A stretch of DNA of 64,000 bases from JAGQIB01 sp041393395. Lineage in GTDB: Bacteria > ARS69. Made by a program: the position numbers and the translations under genes. Every line of letters starts with the position of its first letter. The stretch's first letter is position 1. Of the stretch, positions 39,563 through 50,328 are shown one piece after another. The stretch spans positions 744,001 through 808,000 of the forward strand of contig JAWKKG010000004.1 of assembly GCA_041393395.1 (NCBI GenBank), given 5' to 3'. Under the pieces are notes generated by a model. The model was not told where the DNA came from and did no database searches. It saw only the letters and a list, made by a program, of their open reading frames with translations.

Positions 39563-42523
39563 ATGCGTTCGATCCGGACCGCGCGCCTCGCCGGACTCGC
39601 CGGCCTCACCCTTTCCTTCGGGCCGAACGCCGTCGGCGCGACGACGCCGGTCCTCGTTCGGGACATCCGCACGCCCGAATCGGGCGCCCCGGCGTTCCTG
39701 ACACCGATCGATGGAAACCTCGCATTCACCGTCCAGGTCCCGGACGGGACCGGACCCGGGCGACGGTGGGCCTACTGTTTTCGGGACGCCGCCACCGGCG
39801 AGGTCGACCGGATCGACTCCGTGCTTCCGTTCGAGAGCCTGACCGCGGCCGGAAGTCTCCTCTACTACGTGACGGCGAGCCCGGGTGTCCACTATCTGTG
39901 GTCCACACTGCCGTACGGAGTCTTCTCGACGCTCGTGCTGATCAGCAATCACGAGCTTCTGTATCCCACCGCCGTCGGCGGGTGGCTCTACTTCACCCGC
40001 GACGATCCCGCCACCGGGCGCGAGCTCTGGCGCAGCGACGGAACGGCCGGCGGAACGTCGCTCGTCGCGAACATCCACCCGACGGGCAGCTCGAGTCCGG
40101 AACAGCTCACTCACGTGCTCGACACGGTCGTGTTCGCGGCGCGGGACGGGGTCCACGGGAAGGAACTCTGGCGCAGCAACGGGACCTCCGGCGGAACGTC
40201 GATGATCCGGGACATCGCGATCGGCTCCGCGAGCCCGGGCATCGAACAGCTGACCGGCTTCGACGACTTCGCGCTGTTCACGGTCGACGACGCGAGCGTC
40301 GGCCGCGAGCTCTGGATCACGGACGGCACCGACGCGGGAACGACGTTGCTCCGCGACATCCAGCCCGGACCGGGCAGCGCGAATCCCGCGGGCTTCGTGG
40401 AAGTCGACGGGTGGATCTACTTCGTGGCGAACGACGGAACCGCCGGGACGGAACTCTGGAAGACCGACGGCACGACCGGCGGCACCCAGCGCGTGATCGA
40501 CCTCGCCCCGGGAGCGCCCGGATCGAATCCCAAGGACCTGACCCGCGCCGGCCACTGGCTCGTGTTCCGCGCCGATGACGGACAGACCGGTCCCGAGCCC
40601 TGGCGATCGAACGGCACGGAGAGCGGCACCGCCCGCGTCGCCGACGTGTTCCCGGGGCCGACCGGCAGCGCGCCTTCGCAGTTCACCTGGGACGGCGCCA
40701 CCACCGTGTACTTCGAGGCGAGCGACGGTCAGGTCGGACGCGAACTCTGGAAGGCGACACCCGGGAGTTCGGGCGCGACCCGGGTCCGGGACGTCTACCC
40801 CGGCCCCACCGCCGGTGACCTCCGGGAACTGTGCTTCTCGGGCGGCGCACTGTTCTTCTCGGCGAACGACGGCCGATACGGAGCGGAGCTCTGGCGGTCC
40901 GACGGAACCGAAGCCGGCACCGAGATGACCTACGACGCGTTCCCGCAGGACTCGAGACCGAGCGCGCTCACCCCCGTGGGCGGCCTGGCCTTCTTCGCGG
41001 CGACGGACAGCGCACACGGTACCGAACTGTGGGCCACGAACGGTACCGAAGGCGGGACCTACCTCGTGAAGGACCTCTTCCCCGGTCCGGAGGGCTCCGA
41101 TCCGTTCCCCGGCACCGCCACAGCCGACGGTCCCGATCCCTCGTTCGCCGTGCTCGGAAACGAGATCTTCTTCCGCGCGTACGACTCGAACTTCGTGCAA
41201 CGACTCTGGAAGAGCGACGGCTCGGAGCTCGGCACCCTGGAGTTTCCCGCGATCGAACGTCCGCACGACGTGACCGCGACGAACTCGCGCGTGTTCTTCG
41301 TGTGCGACGACGGCGCGCACGGGGACGAGCTCTGGTCTTCGGACGGCACGATCGCCGGCACCGGCCCGGTGAAGGACATCCGGCCGGGCGCCAGCGGTAG
41401 CGATCCGCGCGGACTGCTGCCCGTCGGCAGCCGACTCCTCTTCTTCGCGGACGACGGCACCCACGGCTACGAACCCTGGATCTCCGACGGCACCGGCGCC
41501 GGCACCGTCATGCTGGCCGACATCCTGCCCGGTCCGGGAAGCTCCTCGCTCGGTTCCCAGTTCGGGCGCGTCGGATCCGTCGCGTATTTCGCGGCGGACG
41601 ACGGGTCCACCGGCAGGGAGCTCTGGCGCACCGACGGAACGTCGGCGAACACGATCTTCATCGGGGACCTCGACGGCGCGCCCACGTCGAGCAATCCGCT
41701 CGGGATCTACCCGTACGACGGAGGATTCCTGTTCCGCGCCACCACCGGCCCCGAAGGGAGCGAGCTTCACTGGTCCGACGGAACGCTCGCCGGCACGCGT
41801 CTCGTCGCGGACGTGTTCTCCGGCCCGGTGTCCTCGGTGCCGGCGAAGTTCCGCGCGCTCGGCGAACGCGTGATCTTCCAGGCGACCCATCTCACGCACG
41901 GTCGCGAGCTGTGGACCACGGACGGTACCACCGGCGGCACGACGGTCTTGTTCGATCCCTACGCAGGCGGAAGCTCCGTGCCGTTCGGGGAGACGGTGCA
42001 GGGCGACGTTCTGTACTTCGGAGCCCGACCCGAAGGCCCGAACGAACCCGCCGTCCTCTTCCGCACCGACGGCGAGACGACCCGGAGCGTCCCCGACCCG
42101 GCCGGCGCGACGCGCTTCGAACCGTCGGAGATCCGCTCGTGGGGAGATCGCCTGCTCGTCTCCGCCTACACCCCCGAGACGGGCCACGAACTGTTCCTGA
42201 TCGACAATGCGACCACCGTCGGTGCGCCGGTGATCGCGAGCCAGGTCTCCCGGAACATTGCGGCGATTCCGAATCCGACGCGATCGGAGACGGACCTCGA
42301 GTTCACGCTCTCGGCCCGCGCCGACGTGCAGGTGCGGATCCATGATGTCGCGGGGCGTCTCGTCCGCTCGCTGGAAGCGGGGGCGCTGCCGGCCGGCCCG
42401 CAGGCGGTGCACTGGGACGGGCTCGATCGGCGCGGGGCGCCGGTGCCGGCCGGCGTCTACTTCGTGTCGCTCGACCTACCCGAAGGCAGGCGCACCACGA
42501 AGATCACGCGGCTCCGGCAGTAG
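39563..42523 (+). CDS. Secreted ELWxxDGT-repeat propeller with FlgD-like C-terminal module
   Basis: 986 residues from the ATG at 39563 (GGAGG seven bases upstream). A signal peptide (RSIRTARLAGLAGLTLSFGPNAVGA) is followed by fourteen hyper-regular repeats of about 48-60 residues, each containing a G-x-ELW-xx-(D/N)GT-xx-GT core: for example GRELWRSDGTAGGT, GRELWITDGTDAGT, GTELWKTDGTTGGT and GYEPWISDGTGAGT. Two degenerate copies are GRELWKATPGSSGA and VQRLWKSDGSELGT. The ELWxxDGT family is found in exported proteins with no known activity; the repeats most likely form propeller blades. The last 90 residues (AIPNPTRSETDLEF, VAGRLVRSLEAG, WDGLDRRG, GVYFVSLDLPEG) are the shared FlgD-like module. 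It converges with the nuo operon, whose last gene ends 12 bases away. Confidence 0.88.
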   Translation: MRSIRTARLAGLAGLTLSFGPNAVGATTPVLVRDIRTPESGAPAFLTPIDGNLAFTVQVPDGTGPGRRWAYCFRDAATGEVDRIDSVLPFESLTAAGSLLYYVTASPGVHYLWSTLPYGVFSTLVLISNHELLYPTAVGGWLYFTRDDPATGRELWRSDGTAGGTSLVANIHPTGSSSPEQLTHVLDTVVFAARDGVHGKELWRSNGTSGGTSMIRDIAIGSASPGIEQLTGFDDFALFTVDDASVGRELWITDGTDAGTTLLRDIQPGPGSANPAGFVEVDGWIYFVANDGTAGTELWKTDGTTGGTQRVIDLAPGAPGSNPKDLTRAGHWLVFRADDGQTGPEPWRSNGTESGTARVADVFPGPTGSAPSQFTWDGATTVYFEASDGQVGRELWKATPGSSGATRVRDVYPGPTAGDLRELCFSGGALFFSANDGRYGAELWRSDGTEAGTEMTYDAFPQDSRPSALTPVGGLAFFAATDSAHGTELWATNGTEGGTYLVKDLFPGPEGSDPFPGTATADGPDPSFAVLGNEIFFRAYDSNFVQRLWKSDGSELGTLEFPAIERPHDVTATNSRVFFVCDDGAHGDELWSSDGTIAGTGPVKDIRPGASGSDPRGLLPVGSRLLFFADDGTHGYEPWISDGTGAGTVMLADILPGPGSSSLGSQFGRVGSVAYFAADDGSTGRELWRTDGTSANTIFIGDLDGAPTSSNPLGIYPYDGGFLFRATTGPEGSELHWSDGTLAGTRLVADVFSGPVSSVPAKFRALGERVIFQATHLTHGRELWTTDGTTGGTTVLFDPYAGGSSVPFGETVQGDVLYFGARPEGPNEPAVLFRTDGETTRSVPDPAGATRFEPSEIRSWGDRLLVSAYTPETGHELFLIDNATTVGAPVIASQVSRNIAAIPNPTRSETDLEFTLSARADVQVRIHDVAGRLVRSLEAGALPAGPQAVHWDGLDRRGAPVPAGVYFVSLDLPEGRRTTKITRLRQ

Positions 42524-42534
42524 ACGTCGGCGGC

Positions 42535-44043
42535 TCAGCCGAGAATCGCCCGGAACGCGGCCTCCGCCACCCGGTGCACGCCGCCCGGCAGGATCCCGAG
42601 CACCACCACGAGCGCCGCGAGCACCGACACGGCCAGCGCCGAGGACCAGCTGCGGCCGTCGTACGCGGTCTCGTCGGCGGGCGCCATGTACATCGTGACG
42701 ACCACGCGCAGGTAGTAGTAGACCGACACGAGCGAGTTCACGACACCCCAGATCGCGAGCGGCACGAGGCCGGAGCGCACCACGGCGTCGAACACGTAGA
42801 ACTTCCCCATGAACCCCACGGTCGGCGGGATACCGGCCAGCGAGAACAACGCGATCGCGAGCGCGGCGGCCGCGAGCGGCTGGCGTCGCGCCAGTCCGGC
42901 GTAGCCGCGGAGATCGTCCGCGTCGGATTCGCGGTCGGGAGCGGGATTGCCGAGGAAGCTCACGATTCCGAACGCGGCGAGGTTCATCACCGCGTAGCCC
43001 ACCAGGTAGAACAGCACGCCGCCGCCCGCCGCCTCCGCCGCGGCGTGGCCCTGGCGCGTGTGCGGGACGAGCAACGCGAGCACGCCGAGCAGCAGGTAGC
43101 CGGCGTGCGCGATGCTGGAATACGCGAGCAGGCGCTTGAGGTTCGTCTGCGCGAGCGCCACGAGATTCCCGAGCGTCATGGTCACCACGGCGAGCACCGC
43201 GAGCAGCGGGAACCAGAACGACGAGAACGCCGGCAGCAGGACCAGCGTCACCCGGAGGAGCGAGGCGAACGCGGCCGCCTTGATGCCGGTGGCCATGAAT
43301 CCGGTCACGTGGGACGGAGCGCCGTCGTACACGTCCGGCGTCCACATGTGGAACGGGACCATCGCGATCTTGAAGCCGAAGCCGATCAGGATCAGGCCGC
43401 CGCCCGCCGCGAGGAGCCAGGCTTCGTGATTCGGAGCCGCGAGAGCGGCGCGGACGACGTCCAGCGACGTGCTGCCCGCGAACCCGAACGTCAGCGCGAT
43501 CCCGAACAGCAGGAACGCGGACGCGAAGCCGCCGAGCAGCAGGTACTTGAATCCCGCCTCGCTGCTGTGGGCCGAGCCCTTCCGGCCGCCGACGAGCACG
43601 TACGTCGCGAGGCTCATGGTCTCGAGGCCGAGGTACAGCGAGAGGAAGTCGTTCGCGGCGGCCAGCACCATCATGCCGAGTGTCGCGAACAGCAGCACCG
43701 GATAGAAGTCCCCGCGCACGCCCGCCCGCCCGAACGGCCCGGCGCCGAACACCAGGGTGAGCAGCGCGATCCCGAGGAACAGGAGCCCAAAAAACCCCGT
43801 GTAGGGGTCGTTCGCGAGCATGCCGCCGAGCAGCGTGTCGCTGCCCGAGCCGGACGGACGCAGGTACGCGAACGCGGCTCCCAGCAGGGTCACCAGCGAG
43901 AGTCCGAACAGCCCGCCGGACCGGTCGCCGTGGCGGAATGCGTCGGCGAGCATCGCCGCGAGGCCGCCGCCGGCGACGATGAGATACGGGGCGAGATCTC
44001 CGAGCTGGCGGGAGAACCCGGGCTCGAACGCGACGCCGTTCAT
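42535..44043 (-). CDS. nuoN: NADH-quinone oxidoreductase subunit N
   Basis: 502 residues with about 14 membrane helices, one of the three antiporter-like proton-pumping subunits of complex I. Typical motifs: FLSLYLGLETMSLATYVLVG (helix 5 with the conserved Glu in LGLET), GGFASAFLLFG, KIAMVPFHMWTPDVYDGAP (helix 7 Lys and HMWTPDVY) and LLAYSSIAHAGYLLLG. The ATG overlaps the nuoM stop (ATGA, 44040-44043). It is the last gene of the operon and ends 11 bases before the convergent ELWxxDGT gene. Length is normal, slightly longer than E. coli NuoN (485). Confidence 0.96.
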   Translation of the reverse strand: MNGVAFEPGFSRQLGDLAPYLIVAGGGLAAMLADAFRHGDRSGGLFGLSLVTLLGAAFAYLRPSGSGSDTLLGGMLANDPYTGFFGLLFLGIALLTLVFGAGPFGRAGVRGDFYPVLLFATLGMMVLAAANDFLSLYLGLETMSLATYVLVGGRKGSAHSSEAGFKYLLLGGFASAFLLFGIALTFGFAGSTSLDVVRAALAAPNHEAWLLAAGGGLILIGFGFKIAMVPFHMWTPDVYDGAPSHVTGFMATGIKAAAFASLLRVTLVLLPAFSSFWFPLLAVLAVVTMTLGNLVALAQTNLKRLLAYSSIAHAGYLLLGVLALLVPHTRQGHAAAEAAGGGVLFYLVGYAVMNLAAFGIVSFLGNPAPDRESDADDLRGYAGLARRQPLAAAALAIALFSLAGIPPTVGFMGKFYVFDAVVRSGLVPLAIWGVVNSLVSVYYYLRVVVTMYMAPADETAYDGRSWSSALAVSVLAALVVVLGILPGGVHRVAEAAFRAILG

Positions 44044-45596
44044 TCCTGGCCCTCCTCGAAGGCGAACTCGGGTCCGGAGGCCGACGCCTCGGGAGCCGTC
44101 CGTTCGACGTACCGCTCCGTCACCGGGCCCATCACCCGCTCGATCGACGCTTCCACCCGATCCAGCACGAGGCCCGGGCGCACGCCGAGCCACACGATCA
44201 TGATCGCGATCGGCAGGAGCACGAGCCCCTCGCGGAGGCTCAGGTCCGGCAGGCCGCGGTTCTTCTCGTTCGTGACCCGTCCGAGGAAGACGCGCTGGTA
44301 CATCCAGAGCATGTAGATCGCGCCGAGCACCACGCCGGTCGTGGCCAGGATCGTGAACAGGCGCGCGCTCGGCAGGAGCTCGCTCTGGAACGACCCGAAC
44401 AGCACGAGGAACTCGCCGACGAACCCGCAGAGCCCCGGGAGCCCGATGCTCGCCAGCGTGACGAACATGAAAGCGGAGGCGTACAGCGGCATGCCGTGCG
44501 CGAGGCCGCCGAACGCCGCGATCTCCCGCGTGTGCCGGCGTTCGTAGATGATCCCCACCAGGAGGAACAGCGCGCCCGTGCTGAGGCCGTGCGCGAGCAT
44601 CACGAACAGCGCGCCCGCCACCCCCTGCGTGGTCAGGCTGAACAGGCCGAGCACCACGAAGCCGAGGTGGCTCACGCTGGAGTACGCCACGAGCTTCTTG
44701 ACGTCGGGCTGGACCATCGCCACGAGCGCGCCGTAGATGATGCCGATCACCGCAAGCGCCGCCATCCAGGGCGCGAACACCTCCACCGCCTCCGGGAAGA
44801 GCGGCATCGCGAACCGGAGCAGACCGTACGTCCCCATCTTGAGGAGCACGCTCGCGAGCACCACGGAACCGGCCGTGGGCGCCTCCACGTGCGCGTCCGG
44901 CAGCCAGGTGTGGAACGGGAACACCGGCACCTTGATCGCGAACGCGAGCGCGAACGCCGCGAACAGCCAGAGCTGCTCGGTGCGCGTCAGGTTCAGCGAC
45001 AGGAACGCCGCGAGATCCATGCTCCCGGCCCGGAAGTAACAGTACAGGATGCCCACCAGCATGAACACGCTGCCGAACATCGTGAAGAGGAAGAACTTGA
45101 TCGTGGCGTAGACGCGTCGTTCGCCGCCCCAGATCCCGATGATGAAGTACATCGGGATCAGCATCGCCTCCCAGAACACGTAGAAGAGCAGCATGTCGCG
45201 CACGAAGAACGTGCCGATCATCGCCGTCTGCAACACGAGCAGGAAGACCATGAACTCCACCACCCGCTCGCGAATCGCGTTCCACGTGCTCAGAACCACG
45301 ATCGGGCCGAGGAACGTCGTGAGCAGCATGAGGACGAGCGAGATGCCGTCCATTCCGAGGTGGTAGCTCACCTTCCCGTCGAACAGCCAGGGCACGCGCT
45401 CCACGAACTGGTCGCCGCCGTACGTCGCGTCGAACCGGAGGAACGGCACGAGCGAGAGCGCGAAGTCCGCGAGCGTGACCACGAGCGCGACGCCGCGCGC
45501 GGCCGGGTCGCGCCGCCCGAGGACCAGGATCAGCGCCACGCCGATCAGCGGGAGGAACGTGATCCAGCTCAGCAGATGATCGTTCACGAGCGACAA
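44040..45596 (-). CDS. nuoM: NADH-quinone oxidoreductase subunit M
   Basis: About 518 residues. Start is uncertain: a TTG at 45596 sits seven bases after a seven-G run that is the only good ribosome-binding site, while a GTG nine bases further in (45587) gives the conserved start VNDHLLSWITFLPLIGV. Antiporter-like membrane subunit with FVFWEAMLIPMYFIIGIWGGERRVYATIKFFLFT (helix 5 Glu), KVPVFPFHTWLPDAHVEAPTAGS and KKLVAYSSVSHLGFVVLG, all typical of NuoM. It contributes one proton channel to complex I. It follows nuoL after 13 bases and overlaps nuoN. Confidence 0.95.
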   Translation of the reverse strand: MSLVNDHLLSWITFLPLIGVALILVLGRRDPAARGVALVVTLADFALSLVPFLRFDATYGGDQFVERVPWLFDGKVSYHLGMDGISLVLMLLTTFLGPIVVLSTWNAIRERVVEFMVFLLVLQTAMIGTFFVRDMLLFYVFWEAMLIPMYFIIGIWGGERRVYATIKFFLFTMFGSVFMLVGILYCYFRAGSMDLAAFLSLNLTRTEQLWLFAAFALAFAIKVPVFPFHTWLPDAHVEAPTAGSVVLASVLLKMGTYGLLRFAMPLFPEAVEVFAPWMAALAVIGIIYGALVAMVQPDVKKLVAYSSVSHLGFVVLGLFSLTTQGVAGALFVMLAHGLSTGALFLLVGIIYERRHTREIAAFGGLAHGMPLYASAFMFVTLASIGLPGLCGFVGEFLVLFGSFQSELLPSARLFTILATTGVVLGAIYMLWMYQRVFLGRVTNEKNRGLPDLSLREGLVLLPIAIMIVWLGVRPGLVLDRVEASIERVMGPVTERYVERTAPEASASGPEFAFEEGQE

Positions 45597-45609
45597 CGCA
45601 CGACCCCCC

Positions 45610-47670
<2,061 letters not shown>

Positions 47671-47674
47671 GATC

Positions 47675-47980
47675 TCACCCCTTCAAGGTCCGGAATTCGT
47701 CCACGTTCACGGTGCGTCGCCGGCGGTAGATCTCCACGAGGATCGCCAGGCCGATCGCCGCCTCCGCCGCCGCCACCGCGAAGTTCATGAGCACGAACAC
47801 GTGCCCCGTCTCCGTCCCCCACTTGCGGCTGAACACGGCGAACGCGATGTTGGAAGCGCAGAGCATGAGCTCGACGCACATCAGCAGGACGAGCGCGTTT
47901 CGCCGCACGAGCACGCCGACCATTCCGGTGAGGAACAGAAGGATCGCGAGCGCCAGGTAGTGGTTCAGCGTGACTTCCAC
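47675..47980 (-). CDS. nuoK: NADH-quinone oxidoreductase subunit K
   Basis: 101 residues from a GTG at 47980, which overlaps the nuoJ end by 16 bases. Three membrane helices with the two conserved Glu residues required for proton transfer: CVELML (helix 2) and VAAAEAAIGLAILV (helix 3). Start VEVTLNHYLALAILLFLTGMVGVLVRRN is the normal NuoK opening, and the length equals that of E. coli NuoK (100). Too deeply overlapped to be noticed easily because longer frames surround it. Confidence 0.95.
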   Translation of the reverse strand: MEVTLNHYLALAILLFLTGMVGVLVRRNALVLLMCVELMLCASNIAFAVFSRKWGTETGHVFVLMNFAVAAAEAAIGLAILVEIYRRRRTVNVDEFRTLKG

Positions 47981-48486
47981 GTCGGCCTCCTCTCCACCCG
48001 ACCGAGGGCCAGCGCGCCGATGATCGCCACGAGCAGCACCACCGAGATCAGCTCGAACGCGAGCAGGTAGTCGTTCAGGAGCAGGTTCGCCACCCGCTCC
48101 GCCCCGCCGAACCCCTCCGGCAGATGCGCCCGCAGCGTGGGGCCGGGGACGGAACGCAGCCACGCGAAGCCGGCCAGGCCGATCACCGTGGGCGGCAGCA
48201 CGAGCAGCGGCCAGCCGCGCGGAAGCGCGTGGTTCTGCTCCGCGTCCAGTGTGGGGCCGTGCAGCATCATGATCACGAACAGGAACAGGACCATGATCGC
48301 GCCCGCGTAGATCAGGATCTGGAGGATCGCGAGGAACGGCGCCGCCAGCAGCGCAAAGATGCCGGCCGCCGCGAGGAACGAGAGGATGAGCCAGCACGCG
48401 GCGACGACGGCGTTCCGGCTCGTCACCATGAGGATGCCGCCGAGCAGCATCGTGCCGCCACAGGCCCAGAACAGCGCGCTCTCCAT
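47965..48486 (-). CDS. nuoJ: NADH-quinone oxidoreductase subunit J
   Basis: 173 residues, five membrane helices. Motifs: MVTSRNAVVAACWLILSFLAAAGIFALLAAPFLAILQILIYAGAIMVLFLFVIMML, in which the pi-bulge region of helix 3 (YAGAIMVLFLFVIMML) is characteristic of NuoJ. There is a 34-base gap from the nuoI stop, the largest in the operon, and no promoter elements are obvious within it. Ends inside nuoK. It forms part of the proton path between the quinone site and the antiporter subunits. Confidence 0.95.
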   Translation of the reverse strand: MESALFWACGGTMLLGGILMVTSRNAVVAACWLILSFLAAAGIFALLAAPFLAILQILIYAGAIMVLFLFVIMMLHGPTLDAEQNHALPRGWPLLVLPPTVIGLAGFAWLRSVPGPTLRAHLPEGFGGAERVANLLLNDYLLAFELISVVLLVAIIGALALGRVERRPTWKSR

Positions 48487-48520
48487 CAGGCCGCCCCCTC
48501 CGCCGGGACTCGCGCGGGGC

Positions 48521-49045
48521 TCACAGCTCGGGCCCCCGCGTGTGGTCCATCAGGAACTCCTTGTTCACCACGAACTTCTCGCGCTTGTCGGCGACGATCT
48601 CGTAGATCCCCGTGTCCATCCGGATCGCGTCGCACGGGCAGGCCTCCTCGCAGAGACCGCAGTACACGCAGCGCAGGAGGTCGATCGTGAACGTGTCCGG
48701 GTATTTCTCGATCGCGGGATCCGGGTGCTCCGCCGCGACGATGTCGATGCAGTCGGCCGGGCACACCGTGCTGCACATCATGCAGGCGACGCACCGGGGA
48801 CTTCCGTCCTCGCGGTGCATGAGCCGGTGACGGCCCCGGAAGCGGCTGCTGTAGACCCGCTTCTGATCCGGGTACTGCATCGTGGGCATGTCCGACATGT
48901 GCAGGATGTTGTGGATCAGGTGGCGCATCGTGATCCCGAGACCGCGAATGATCTCCAGGACGTAGATCGCTTCCTTCCACGTGCGACGCTTCCGCCACGC
49001 AGCGTCCGGAATGCGGGTCGACGGGGAGTTCGACGACGAGCTCAT
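48521..49045 (-). CDS. nuoI: NADH-quinone oxidoreductase subunit I (two [4Fe-4S] ferredoxin)
   Basis: 174 residues. Two classical cluster motifs, CVACMMCSTVCP and CVYCGLCEEACP, bind clusters N6a and N6b that pass electrons from NuoG to NuoB. An N-terminal amphipathic region (AIYVLEIIRGLGITMRHLIHN) precedes YPDQKRVYSSRFRGRHRLMHREDG, the usual membrane-surface contact. ATGA overlap with nuoH (49042-49045). Length is normal (E. coli 180). Confidence 0.96.
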   Translation of the reverse strand: MSSSSNSPSTRIPDAAWRKRRTWKEAIYVLEIIRGLGITMRHLIHNILHMSDMPTMQYPDQKRVYSSRFRGRHRLMHREDGSPRCVACMMCSTVCPADCIDIVAAEHPDPAIEKYPDTFTIDLLRCVYCGLCEEACPCDAIRMDTGIYEIVADKREKFVVNKEFLMDHTRGPEL

Positions 49046-50328
49046 CGGATCCCTCCATCCACCAGCGCGATCACCACCGCGGTCACCACGAGGTTCGCGA
49101 GCGCGAGCGGCAGCATGACCTTCCACCCGAGCGACATCAGCTGGTCGTACCGGAAGCGCGGCAGCGTCCAGCGCACCCAGATGAAGAACCAGCAGAAGAA
49201 CGCGACCTTGCCCACGAAGGCGCCGACCTGCATCAGCGACGCGAACAGCGAAGCCCCCGCCGGCCCGATCGCCCACGGCTGCGCGGCGAAGGACGCCAGC
49301 AGGCCGACTCCCACGAGCCCGAACACGAGGCCCAGGAATCCCGGCTCGCGGTCCCGCGCGTCGCCGTACCGACCGCGCTCCCGTCCGGCCCGCCGGAAGA
49401 AGCTGAGCGCGATCCACAGGCAGAGGGCGGCGGTCACGCCGAGAAGCACGGGCAGCAACGTGCCGGCGTTCGCCTCAAGAACCGGTCGCGGCAGCCACGG
49501 AATCTGCCAGCCGCCGAAGAACAGCGTGACGATCAGCATCGAGGCGACGGTGAGGTTGCAGTACTCCGCCATGAAGAAGAGCGCGAACTTCATCGCGCTG
49601 TACTCGAGGTGGAACCCGGCGACGATCTCGGATTCGCCCTCCGGCAGGTCGAACGGGTTCCGGTTCGTCTCCGCGAACGCGGCCACGAGGAACAGCAGCG
49701 CGCCGAGCGGCTGCACCACGATTCCCCACTTCGGCAGGAATCCGAACAGCAGCTCGCCCTGTCCGGCCACGATCTCCGGGAGCCGGAACGTGGAGAAGAT
49801 CAGGAGCAGGCCCATGAGGGCGAGCCCCATGCTGATCTCGTAGCTGATCATCTGGGCGCTCGAGCGGACGCCGCCGAGGAACGAGTACTTGTTGTTCGAC
49901 GCCCAGCCGGCCATCACCACGCCGTACGTGCCGAGGCTCGCGATCGCGAGGACGTACAGGATGCCCACGTTCAGGTCCGCGACGACGAGCGGGATCCGGC
50001 GGCCCGCGATCTCCAGGTAGTCGCCGAACGGGACGACCGCGTAGGTCGTGAGGGCCACCGTCATGATGATGAAGGGCGCGAGCGTGTAGAGCGCCCGGTG
50101 GGCCTGGGCCGGCCGGAAGTCCTCCTTGAACAGGAGCTTCAACACGTCGGCGATCGGGTGCACGAGGCCGCCGAGCCGGAGCCCGAGGACGTTCGCGCGG
50201 TTCGGGCCGGTGCGATCCTGGATGAACGCCGAGCCCTTGCGTTCGGCCCAGATGAGGAGCGGCAGGAAACCGAGGATCACCGCGAGCATGAATCCGATCT
50301 TGGCCAGGATCTCGAGCGCCGGGATCAT
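49042..50328 (-). CDS. nuoH: NADH-quinone oxidoreductase subunit H, with extra transmembrane insertion
   Basis: 428 residues, against 325 in E. coli. The N-terminal part has all conserved quinone-channel motifs: WAERKGSAFIQDRTGPNRANVLG, LLFKEDFRPA, GWASNNKYSFLGGVRSSAQMISYE and AFAETNRNPFDLPEGESEIVAGFHLEYSAMKFALFFMAEY. The C-terminal motif VRWTLPRFRYDQLMSLGWK is also normal. Between FFGGWQIPWLP and that motif there is an additional stretch of roughly 90 residues with two hydrophobic segments (TLLPVLLGVTAALCLWIALSFF and FLGLVFGLVGVGLLASF) separated by a charged loop. This adds about two helices. Such long NuoH forms occur in some other bacteria as far as I recall. ATGA overlap with nuoG (50325-50328). 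Function: quinone reduction chamber and proton pathway. Confidence 0.96.
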   Translation of the reverse strand: MIPALEILAKIGFMLAVILGFLPLLIWAERKGSAFIQDRTGPNRANVLGLRLGGLVHPIADVLKLLFKEDFRPAQAHRALYTLAPFIIMTVALTTYAVVPFGDYLEIAGRRIPLVVADLNVGILYVLAIASLGTYGVVMAGWASNNKYSFLGGVRSSAQMISYEISMGLALMGLLLIFSTFRLPEIVAGQGELLFGFLPKWGIVVQPLGALLFLVAAFAETNRNPFDLPEGESEIVAGFHLEYSAMKFALFFMAEYCNLTVASMLIVTLFFGGWQIPWLPRPVLEANAGTLLPVLLGVTAALCLWIALSFFRRAGRERGRYGDARDREPGFLGLVFGLVGVGLLASFAAQPWAIGPAGASLFASLMQVGAFVGKVAFFCWFFIWVRWTLPRFRYDQLMSLGWKVMLPLALANLVVTAVVIALVDGGIR

